From the NCBI GenBank assembly GCA_902779355.1, contig CACZBF010000022.1:1-34151 (forward strand): a stretch of DNA of 34,151 nucleotides, given 5' to 3'. Made by a program: the position numbers and the translations under genes. The stretch's first letter is position 1; every line of letters starts with the position of its first letter. The notes below the pieces were generated by a model. That model was not told the origin of the DNA. It was given only the letters and a program-made list of their open reading frames with translations, and made no database searches. This document shows, in pieces, positions 25,523 through 31,272 of the stretch. Source of the stretch: an uncultured Lachnospiraceae bacterium (GTDB lineage: Bacteria > Bacillota > Clostridia > Lachnospirales > Lachnospiraceae).

Positions 25523-25740
25523 TCAACTTCGATCATCTCGGCATCCGCTTTGCGCAGCGACAGCTCGTAATTCCTGACCGTCACCTCTACCGGGTCGCCC
25601 AGCGGTGCGACCTTTCGCACATAGACGCTGGTATTTTTCGTGATCCCCATGTCCATGATCCGGCGCTTCACCGCGCCTTCCCCGTGCAGTTTCACGACCG
25701 TTGCCGTTTCTCCGATCTTCACGTCTCTCAATGTTTTCAA
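25519..25740 (-). CDS. feoA: FeoA, first copy next to feoB
   Basis: A small SH3-like protein that supports FeoB, about 73 residues. Features are LRDVKIGETATVVKL, GEGAVKRRIMDMGIT and the closing GDPVEVTVRNYELSLRKADAEMIEV, all typical of FeoA. The start is decided by the ribosome binding site: AAAGGAGG lies 8 nt before a TTG at 25740. An ATG at 25761 in the same frame has no binding site, and that ATG region encodes the AAAGGAGG itself as Pro-Lys-Glu-Glu. Gene order is feoA-feoA-feoB on one transcript. Confidence 0.9.
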   Translation of the reverse strand: MKTLRDVKIGETATVVKLHGEGAVKRRIMDMGITKNTSVYVRKVAPLGDPVEVTVRNYELSLRKADAEMIEVE

Positions 25741-25761
25741 AGTATTTTCCTCCTTTGGCAT

Positions 25762-25974
25762 CTATACAAAAATCTTTCTCGCCAGCTCATCGCTGACTGC
25801 CACCCGGCTCTCCTTGACCTTCACGATCAGATTGTTTCCGAGCGCATTCACAACACTTGCTTCACCGCCCACATGGAAACCCAGGTCCTCCAGGTGCTTC
25901 TTTACTTCCGGGTTGCCGCCGATCTTTTTGATGATCAGAGGTTCTCCTTTCTCCGCATAAACCAATGGCATCAT
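25762..25974 (-). CDS. feoA: FeoA, second copy, first gene of the feo operon
   Basis: A 70-residue FeoA/SH3-like protein (PLVYAEKGEPLIIKKIGGNPEVKKHLEDLGF, then EASVVNALGNNLIVKVKESRVAVS). It differs clearly from the downstream copy and has the shorter strand set usual for paired FeoA proteins in clostridia. AAGGAGG sits just before the start. It is the promoter-proximal gene of the feo operon, about 85 bases after the -10 box. Confidence 0.9.
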   Translation of the reverse strand: MMPLVYAEKGEPLIIKKIGGNPEVKKHLEDLGFHVGGEASVVNALGNNLIVKVKESRVAVSDELARKIFV

Positions 25975-26001
25975 GCGTTTCCTCCTTTTTCCCTGTTGTA
26001 A

Positions 26002-26015
26002 TTAGCGTGCGCTAA
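26002..26015. promoter_or_regulatory. iron-box-like operator 1
   Basis: TTAGCGTGCGCTAA is a 14-bp palindrome with six-base arms around TG. It lies between the feo promoter and the first feoA start, where bound repressor would block transcription. It shares the TTAG-N6-CTAA form with two more sites upstream and resembles the core of DtxR/IdeR boxes. Confidence 0.7.
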
Positions 26016-26036
26016 CCACTGGTTCAAAAAAATCAG

Positions 26037-26050
26037 TTAGCACCCTCTAA
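26037..26050. promoter_or_regulatory. iron-box-like operator 2
   Basis: TTAG-CACCCT-CTAA, the second of three 14-bp sites. Its centre is 35 bp from site 1 and 30 bp from site 3. It lies just downstream of the feo -10 box, close to the predicted transcription start. Confidence 0.65.
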
Positions 26051-26059
26051 CCGTTTTCA

Positions 26060-26088
26060 AGTATAGTTAGTCTGCACTAACCTGTCAA
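26060..26088 (-). promoter_or_regulatory. feo operon promoter
   Basis: On the minus strand a perfect TTGACA (26083-26088) and TATACT (26060-26065) are exactly 17 bp apart. The spacer contains operator 3. This is a strong sigma-A promoter that a repressor would need to silence, consistent with iron control of feoA-feoA-feoB. Confidence 0.85.
26067..26080. promoter_or_regulatory. iron-box-like operator 3, inside the promoter spacer
   Basis: TTAG-TCTGCA-CTAA lies wholly between the -35 and -10 boxes of the feo promoter. Occupation by the DtxR-type protein would exclude RNA polymerase. It is also about 34 bp upstream of the -10 box of the divergent regulator gene, so it could influence both directions. 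Confidence 0.7.
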
Positions 26089-26110
26089 GGCTTTTTTTTC
26101 ATTCGCAGTG

Positions 26111-26119
26111 TGCTATACT
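26111..26119 (+). promoter_or_regulatory. extended -10 promoter of the DtxR-type regulator gene
   Basis: TGC followed by TATACT fits an extended -10 element (TGN-TATAAT type), about 42 bases before the ATG. No good -35 box is present at the expected distance, which is typical for extended -10 promoters. Confidence 0.5.
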
Positions 26120-26160
26120 AAGAGAAGCACAGTATTGACCGACATCACAAGGGGGTTTTT

Positions 26161-26529
26161 ATGGCATTACAGGAATCCGGAGAAATGTATCTGGAAGCGA
26201 TCTATGTACTCTCGCAGGAATCGAACAACGTCCGCGGCATCGATATCGGCGACTATCTCGGCTACTCCAAGCCGTCCGTCAGCCGTGCGATCGGTGTGCT
26301 CCGCGACGAGGGACTTGTCAAAAAAGACGATGAAGGCTTCATCAAACTGACAGAGGCCGGCACCTACCACGCGAAACGGATCTACGAACGGCACACCGTT
26401 CTCACGCAGATGTTCATCAATCTCGGCGTTGACAAAAAAACCGCCTCTGAGGACGCCTGCCGGGTCGAGCATTATATCAGTGACAAAACCTTCAATGCGA
26501 TCAAAAAGCATATGAAAAAATATGGGTGA
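26161..26529 (+). CDS. DtxR/IdeR-type iron-dependent repressor
   Basis: A 122-residue two-domain metalloregulator lacking the C-terminal SH3 domain. The winged helix-turn-helix includes SKPSVSRAIGVLRDEGLV (36-53). The metal site resembles iron-sensing DtxR: Met9 (GEMY), Cys100, Glu103 and His104 align with DtxR Met10, Cys102, Glu105 and His106. Manganese-sensing MntR has Asp and Glu at the first two positions. Glu12 and His78 also match family ligands. It is divergent from the feo operon, and three TTAG-N6-CTAA sites lie between them. When loaded with Fe(II) it should repress feo. The start has AAGGGGG upstream. The gene ends 6 bp from the convergent hydrolase gene. Confidence 0.92.
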   Translation: MALQESGEMYLEAIYVLSQESNNVRGIDIGDYLGYSKPSVSRAIGVLRDEGLVKKDDEGFIKLTEAGTYHAKRIYERHTVLTQMFINLGVDKKTASEDACRVEHYISDKTFNAIKKHMKKYG

Positions 26530-26535
26530 GCCTGG

Positions 26536-27567
26536 TCAATCACCCGGGTCCACTGCCCAAAGCCACCCGAACACTTCCCCGTAATAACCTTCCGGATCTT
26601 TGTCCTGCGGCTGGCCGTGGCCGGCTCCCTCGACGAGGAAAAGCTCTTTCGGGCAGGACGCCGCTTCGTAAAGCTCTGCGCTCTGTTCGGCCGGGATCAT
26701 GCGATCCTGATCTCCATGGATCAAAAGCGTCGGGATCGATGACATCTGTACTGCGTTGATCGCCGATGCATCATAGAGATCATATCCGCCGCGCATCAGC
26801 AGCATCAGCCGCATGGAATCCACCAGCGGAAATGCCGGCAGATGAAACCAGTCATAAGCTTTCTCCCCAAACATCGTATACGCATCCGTATAAGAACTGT
26901 CGGAAATGACCGCACAGACATGTCCGTCAGCGTCCGCTCTCCCGCTGTAGATCAGCGCTGTCGCAGCGCCCATGGATTGTCCGTGCAAAACGATCCGTGC
27001 CTCGGGATCTTCCGACAAGACGAGATCGATCCAATGACAAAGATCCTGACTGTCTGTCAGCCCCATCCCGATGAAATCCCCTTCCGACTCCCCCTGACAT
27101 CTCAGATCCGGCACCAGCACATGGTAACCTCTCTGATAGTATTCATACGCAAAGGGATACATCTCTTCCTTGATACCTGTGTACCCATGCAAAAGGATGA
27201 CCCAATCATGATCACTTTCTGCTGCGCCATCCTGTAAAAATTCCTCTGCGATCAGATGATAACCGTCGTCGGAAACGACTTCTCGTTTTGCATGCGACAC
27301 CGTCTCAAGCCACGCCCTTGTTTCGTCAAGTGCCTCTTTCCGATTCTTCTGGATCTCGTTGCTCTGCACCTGCTCCGCAAAGCTCTTTTTCGTGATCCGG
27401 TCAAAAGACTCCAGTTTTTGCATGAAGGAAGGGATCAGCGCCATGCTGACAAGAAAGTAGATGAAGATCCAGTAGACAACAAAAAGAACGGCAAGAATGA
27501 TCAGGATCGTCCTGATGATCTTTCCCGTTCTCTTTTTCTTTTGCTCGATCGTCTGCTTCTCTGTCAT
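26536..27567 (-). CDS. membrane-anchored alpha/beta hydrolase
   Basis: A 343-residue serine hydrolase. A basic start and one or two membrane helices (about 17-46) anchor it, with the catalytic domain following. The oxyanion region is LLHGYTG (125-131). The nucleophile is S198 in HGQSMG, the acid D288 in HGDQDR and the base H317 in GAGHG, so the triad is complete. The family includes BAAT/peptidase-S9-like esterases and acyltransferases; the substrate cannot be told. Its own start has no ribosome binding site. Instead a 12-codon upstream reading frame ends in a TGA that overlaps the ATG, suggesting coupled translation. It lies 86 bp after the cation transporter gene. Confidence 0.9.
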   Translation of the reverse strand: MTEKQTIEQKKKRTGKIIRTILIILAVLFVVYWIFIYFLVSMALIPSFMQKLESFDRITKKSFAEQVQSNEIQKNRKEALDETRAWLETVSHAKREVVSDDGYHLIAEEFLQDGAAESDHDWVILLHGYTGIKEEMYPFAYEYYQRGYHVLVPDLRCQGESEGDFIGMGLTDSQDLCHWIDLVLSEDPEARIVLHGQSMGAATALIYSGRADADGHVCAVISDSSYTDAYTMFGEKAYDWFHLPAFPLVDSMRLMLLMRGGYDLYDASAINAVQMSSIPTLLIHGDQDRMIPAEQSAELYEAASCPKELFLVEGAGHGQPQDKDPEGYYGEVFGWLWAVDPGD

Positions 27568-27602
27568 GGTTGTTCTTGTGCGATGTGTTGTTGTTCATCC
27601 AT
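27564..27602 (-). CDS. candidate 12-residue leader peptide coupled to the hydrolase
   Basis: The frame reads MDEQQHIAQEQP and stops at a TGA that overlaps the hydrolase start as ATGA. AAAGAGGT lies 8 nt before its ATG, whereas the hydrolase ATG has no ribosome binding site. The arrangement fits translational coupling. No regulatory codon run is obvious. Confidence 0.45.
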   Translation of the reverse strand: MDEQQHIAQEQP

Positions 27603-27653
27603 AGTGATACCTCTTTCATCTTCGCCTGTCTCCAATCTCTTTGTCTTCTCGCT

Positions 27654-28799
27654 TCATTTCACCGCGCTGATCTCTCCGTAATCCATATCCATCGCCAGCA
27701 TGAAGATCATCTCCGGATAGTTTTGCCGCAGATCCTGCAGCACTTCCTCCAAAACCGCATTGCGGCTCTCCGCGTCAAAACTGACGACCACATCACACCA
27801 GACCGCATTGTCTTTCCTGTTGTAATAAAAGCCGTGGATCTGCTTTGCATACTTGTGGGAAAGCACCCTCGCGCTGATCTCCTTCTTTAGGGCAATCACA
27901 TCCTCATCACGCGTGTTCACGGAGTAGATTCCCACCGCTGTCATGATCACGTTATGCTTCCGATAAACTTCCCCGGAGATCTCCCGCGTCAGCTCATCGA
28001 GCCGCGCCATGGAGCATGTATCTTCCAGCTCGATGTGCACGGACCCTGTGTACGTATCCGGTCCGTAATTATGCAGGATCAGATCGTATGCACCATGCAC
28101 CTCCGGAAATTCACAGATCGTCCGCTTGATCGCAATGAGCAGCTCCACGTCTCCGGCCTCTCCCAAGAGCTTGGAGACCGTTTCCGCAAACATATCGAAA
28201 CCTGCTTTGATGATGATCAGGGAGATGACCGCAGCGAGATACGGTTCCAGCGACACTCCGCTGAAAATATAGATCAAGGCTGCGACAAGCGTTGCCGAAG
28301 AAACGACGGCATCCAACAGTGCATCCTTCCCTGAATTGACGAGCGAATCGGAATTCACCACCTGACCGGTCCGCTTTACGTAAATCCCCAAAACGATCTT
28401 GACCACCACTGCAACCGCAACAATGATCAACGTCACCGGTGTGTAATCCGGCACTTCGGGCGAGATGATCATTTTAATGGACTCGATCAGTGATGTCACA
28501 CCTGCATACAACACGATGATCGCAATCACAAGCGAACTGAGATATTCTGTCCTCCCATAGCCGAACGGGTGCTTCTTGTCCGCCTCGCGTCCCGCCAGCC
28601 GCGCACCGACGATCGTGATCACGGAGCTCAACGCATCGGACAGGTTGTTGACCGCGTCCATCACGATCGCGATCGAATGGCTGAGCAGTCCGACCGTCAT
28701 CTTAAAACCCACCAGCGCAATGTTCGCTACAATCCCGATCACACTGGTACGAACGATCGTCTTCTGTCGTTTTACGGTTTCTTCATAACGTACGCTCAT
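27654..28799 (-). CDS. cation diffusion facilitator, manganese-type
   Basis: A 381-residue metal efflux transporter with six membrane helices and a longer-than-usual C-terminal cytoplasmic part (about 205-381). Helix 2 carries N51-x3-D55 (NNLSD) and helix 5 carries D159-x3-D163 (DALLD). Zinc exporters have His/Asp at these sites; the N/D plus D/D set is associated with manganese exporters such as pneumococcal MntE. A typical cytoplasmic linker (HPFGYGRTEYLSSL) follows helix 2. The extra C-terminal region may be a second regulatory domain. The gene starts 3 bp after ohrR with GGAGG upstream, so it is in the peroxide-stress operon. Metal specificity is inferred from family residues. Confidence 0.9.
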   Translation of the reverse strand: MSVRYEETVKRQKTIVRTSVIGIVANIALVGFKMTVGLLSHSIAIVMDAVNNLSDALSSVITIVGARLAGREADKKHPFGYGRTEYLSSLVIAIIVLYAGVTSLIESIKMIISPEVPDYTPVTLIIVAVAVVVKIVLGIYVKRTGQVVNSDSLVNSGKDALLDAVVSSATLVAALIYIFSGVSLEPYLAAVISLIIIKAGFDMFAETVSKLLGEAGDVELLIAIKRTICEFPEVHGAYDLILHNYGPDTYTGSVHIELEDTCSMARLDELTREISGEVYRKHNVIMTAVGIYSVNTRDEDVIALKKEISARVLSHKYAKQIHGFYYNRKDNAVWCDVVVSFDAESRNAVLEEVLQDLRQNYPEMIFMLAMDMDYGEISAVK

Positions 28800-28802
28800 C
28801 TG

Positions 28803-29237
28803 TTACTTTTCCTCCAAGAACGCATACAGGATCCGATACAATTCTTTCCCGTCTTTCTCTGTCAGGCAAGCGACAGATGACCCTACCTGAAATGGGATCT
28901 CCTTGCACACCTCCTTCAAGTCGTCCCCTTTCTTTGTGATACGGATGCAGGTGATCCGCTCGTCTTGTTCCGAGCGTTTTCTGGTCACATAGCCGCTCTT
29001 TTCCAGTTTCTTCAGAAGCGGCGTCAGTGTCCCCGCATCCAGATGCAGGAGCGTCCCCAGTTCTCCGACTGTGACTTCCTCGCGTTCCCATAATACCAAA
29101 AAAACGATGTATTGTGTATAGGTAAGCCCGAGCGGCTTCAAAAAAGGCGTATACGCGTTCACGATCTTGCGCGCGCAGGCATACAGCGGAAAGCAAAGCT
29201 GGTTTTCGAGTTTCAACTGCTCATAAGTTTGAGACAT
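28803..29237 (-). CDS. ohrR: OhrR-type peroxide-sensing MarR regulator
   Basis: A 144-residue MarR-family repressor. The start (KLENQLCFPLYACARKIV) carries the peroxide-reactive Cys15 of OhrR. LTYTQYIVFLVLWE supplies the tyrosine pair and Trp that hold the Cys in the reduced protein. The winged helix (TVGELGTLLHLDAGTLTPLLKKLEKSGYVTRKRSEQDER) is very close to Bacillus OhrR. A second Cys at 21 could allow a two-Cys mechanism. Organic hydroperoxide oxidises the Cys and releases DNA. Its target is likely its own operon, through the inverted repeat at 29919-29943. AGGAGG precedes the ATG. It lies between glutathione peroxidase and the CDF transporter. Confidence 0.92.
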   Translation of the reverse strand: MSQTYEQLKLENQLCFPLYACARKIVNAYTPFLKPLGLTYTQYIVFLVLWEREEVTVGELGTLLHLDAGTLTPLLKKLEKSGYVTRKRSEQDERITCIRITKKGDDLKEVCKEIPFQVGSSVACLTEKDGKELYRILYAFLEEK

Positions 29238-29254
29238 GGTATCCTCCTAATCAC

Positions 29255-29276
29255 AGCGGCCCCCGAAGGAGCCGCT
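29255..29276 (-). other. UUCG-capped hairpin between gpx and ohrR
   Basis: On the minus-strand RNA a 9-bp stem (AGCGGCUCC with GGGGCCGCU, one G-U pair) is closed by a UUCG tetraloop with a C-G closing pair, an exceptionally stable form. No T-run follows. It sits just before the ohrR ribosome binding site and may mark mRNA processing or shield gpx mRNA. Confidence 0.6.
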
Positions 29277-29326
29277 TCTCATTTCTTTTTCGGAAGTCCT
29301 CACAGACCGCGTTTTAAGTCTGTTTT

Positions 29327-29872
29327 TCAGATCAGAGAAGCCACGCACTTTGCAACTTCTTCCATCTTCGCCGTGGGCTCAAACCGTGCCACGACGTTGC
29401 CCTGTCGGTCGATCACGAACTTCGTGAAGTTCCACTTGATGTTCGGGTTGTTCTTGTAGTCCTTATCCACCTTGGAAAGCAACGCGCCCATCGCCAGTGC
29501 TTTCGGTCCCTTGCCGAAACCTTCGAAGCCCTTCTGGCTCTTCAGATACGTATACAGCGGAAGCTCATTCTCGCCGTTCACGTCTGCCTTCTTCATCTGC
29601 GGGAACTGCGTATTGTAATGCAGTGTGCAGAACTCATGGATCTCGTCGTCAGTCCCCGGTGTCTGGCCTGCGAACTGGTTGCACGGCACATCCACAACCT
29701 CGAACCCCTGCTCATGATACTTTTCGTACATCGCCTCGATGTCCTTGTAGTGCGGCGTAAATCCACAGCCTGTTGCCGTATTCACAACGAGCACGACCTT
29801 ACCCTCATACTCTTTCATGGAGATCACGTCTCCGTTTGCTGCTGTTACGTTCTGCTCATAAAATCCACTCAT
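29327..29872 (-). CDS. gpx: glutathione-peroxidase family thiol peroxidase
   Basis: A 181-residue peroxidase with a thioredoxin fold. The peroxidatic Cys36 is in NTATGCGFTPHY. Gln70 (FAGQTPG) and Trp147 (IKWNFTKF) complete the active site. Cys82 (EIHEFCTLHY) sits where thioredoxin-dependent relatives have the resolving Cys, so it probably uses thioredoxin rather than glutathione. It reduces hydrogen and organic peroxides in the cytoplasm. AGGAGG precedes the ATG. It is the first gene after the consensus promoter at 29928-29956, followed by ohrR and the CDF transporter. Confidence 0.95.
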   Translation of the reverse strand: MSGFYEQNVTAANGDVISMKEYEGKVVLVVNTATGCGFTPHYKDIEAMYEKYHEQGFEVVDVPCNQFAGQTPGTDDEIHEFCTLHYNTQFPQMKKADVNGENELPLYTYLKSQKGFEGFGKGPKALAMGALLSKVDKDYKNNPNIKWNFTKFVIDRQGNVVARFEPTAKMEEVAKCVASLI

Positions 29873-29918
29873 GGTTGTACCTCCTTGTTGGTTTTTGGAT
29901 TGCTGGTTTCTGTTTATA

Positions 29919-29943
29919 TTTGATTCGATTATATTTTATCAAA
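29919..29943. promoter_or_regulatory. candidate OhrR operator
   Basis: TTTGAT (29919-29924) and ATCAAA (29938-29943) form an inverted repeat with 13 bases between the arms, overlapping the -10 box of the gpx promoter. OhrR is encoded in the same operon, so autoregulation here is plausible. Confidence 0.45.
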
Positions 29944-29956
29944 CATATTTTGTCAA
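29928..29956 (-). promoter_or_regulatory. perfect-consensus promoter of gpx-ohrR-CDF
   Basis: On the minus strand TTGACA (29951-29956) and TATAAT (29928-29933) match consensus at all twelve positions and are 17 bp apart. An A/T-rich spacer and the overlapping inverted repeat suggest a strong promoter held by a repressor. Confidence 0.85.
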
Positions 29957-30031
29957 CCACTTTTTTCACAATACAAACCGCCCGGTCCGAAAGCCGCTGC
30001 ATTTCAACGCAGAAACGCTCTTGCTCTGTGA

Positions 30032-30084
30032 AAAACGTAGCGATAGTAATTGCGCAAAGAACACGCAATAACTACCGACGTTTT
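30032..30084 (-). terminator. long imperfect inverted repeat, likely terminator of the reductase gene
   Basis: AAAACGT...TAGTAATTGCG (30032-30054) faces CGCAATAACTA...ACGTTTT (30064-30084), with a few mismatches and a 9-base loop. Read on the minus strand the stem ends in GTTTTT. It lies about 50 bases beyond the stop of the aldo/keto reductase, so a terminator is the simplest reading. Confidence 0.6.
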
Positions 30085-30134
30085 CCAAGGTTCTGCTTAT
30101 GAAATACAGACGTCTCTCGTCCGGGCGGACAACA

Positions 30135-31256
30135 TTACGACTCCAGCTTCGACGCAGCCTCTTTGAGCAACTCAATGATCGGCAAGTGTTGCGGGCAGAC
30201 ACTTTCACATTGACCGCAGCCGATACAATCGGACGCCTTTCCACTGTTTTCGACCAATCCTTTGTAGAAGGCCTTCGGGCGGAAATCCTCATCGTAGAGC
30301 TTCATCGTGTTGACGGCGCGGAACACATCCGGGATGCTGATCTTCTGCGGACAGCCGTCACAGCAATAACGGCAGGCCGTACATCCGATCACGGGCGTTT
30401 CCATCATGATCTTCTGGACTGCTTTCACAGCCGCCTGCTCCGCCTCGGACAGCGGCTCAAAATCCTTGAAGGTCTTGAGGTTGTCTTCCATCTGTTCTTC
30501 GTTGGACATACCGGACAGGATCGTCATCACGCCGGGGAGCGAACCGACAAACCGCAGTGCCCAGGACGCCACCGAGTCGTCGGGACGGATCGCTTTGAAC
30601 TTCTCTTCCATCTCGGGCTTTAAGCTGGCAAGCATCCCGCCCTTGACCGGCTCCATGATGATCATCGGGATGTTGCGGCTGTGCAGGATCTCATACAGTT
30701 CTCCGGAACGCACGACCGGATTTTCCCAGTCCGCGTAGTTGAGCTGGATCTGCACAAACTCCATCTCCGGATGGCGGTCCAGCACATCGGCAAGGAGCTT
30801 CGGACTGCCATGGAAAGAAAAGCCGAAGTGTTTGATCTTCCCTTCTTTTTTCTTTTGCAGTCCCCAGTTGTAGCAGTCATACTTCTCATAGGTGTCGTGG
30901 TTCGACCCGTCCTCGATCGAATGCAGCAGATAAAAATCATAGTAATCGACGCCGGCGCGTTCCAGCTGCTCGTTAAAGACCCGGTCCACATCCTCCGCTT
31001 TCTTGATCTCCCAAGCCGGGAGTTTGGTCGCCAATGTGAACGACTCACGCGGGTAACGTTTGACGATCGCTTCTTGCGCCGCGACCTCCGATTTTCCGCT
31101 GTGATACACATAGGCCGTGTCAAAGTAGTTCAGCCCCGCTGCCATATAAGCATCCACCATGCGGCAGACATGCGGGATGTCGATCTCACCATCCTTCTCC
31201 GGCAGACGCATGAGGCCGAAGCCGAGTTTCGGCATTTTTTCCGGTACAATTGCCAT
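30135..31256 (-). CDS. aldo/keto reductase with two 4Fe-4S cluster motifs
   Basis: A 373-residue oxidoreductase. The N-terminal barrel keeps the AKR tetrad: Asp46 (NYFDTAY), Tyr51, Lys78 (ATKLP) and His112 (LLHSI), with GFSFHG and the MEPVKGG strand later. The C-terminal part is ferredoxin-like: CxxCxxCCxxCP (292-303) and CIGCGQCESVCP (344-355) supply two 4Fe-4S sites. This variant is common in clostridia; its substrate is unknown. The start at 31256 has AGGAGGGA upstream. A longer reading to 31343 would run into the symporter gene and is rejected. It lies 16 bp after the GPH symporter stop, so the two form an operon, perhaps for sugar or glycoside use. Confidence 0.92.
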   Translation of the reverse strand: MAIVPEKMPKLGFGLMRLPEKDGEIDIPHVCRMVDAYMAAGLNYFDTAYVYHSGKSEVAAQEAIVKRYPRESFTLATKLPAWEIKKAEDVDRVFNEQLERAGVDYYDFYLLHSIEDGSNHDTYEKYDCYNWGLQKKKEGKIKHFGFSFHGSPKLLADVLDRHPEMEFVQIQLNYADWENPVVRSGELYEILHSRNIPMIIMEPVKGGMLASLKPEMEEKFKAIRPDDSVASWALRFVGSLPGVMTILSGMSNEEQMEDNLKTFKDFEPLSEAEQAAVKAVQKIMMETPVIGCTACRYCCDGCPQKISIPDVFRAVNTMKLYDEDFRPKAFYKGLVENSGKASDCIGCGQCESVCPQHLPIIELLKEAASKLES

Positions 31257-31272
31257 AATCAGTCCCTCCTTT

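Noticed and set aside
26524-26545. GGGTGA...TCACCC hairpin between the convergent iron regulator and hydrolase genes, as a terminator
   Set aside because: The stem is only 6 bp, has no T-run on either strand and overlaps the end of the regulator coding region.
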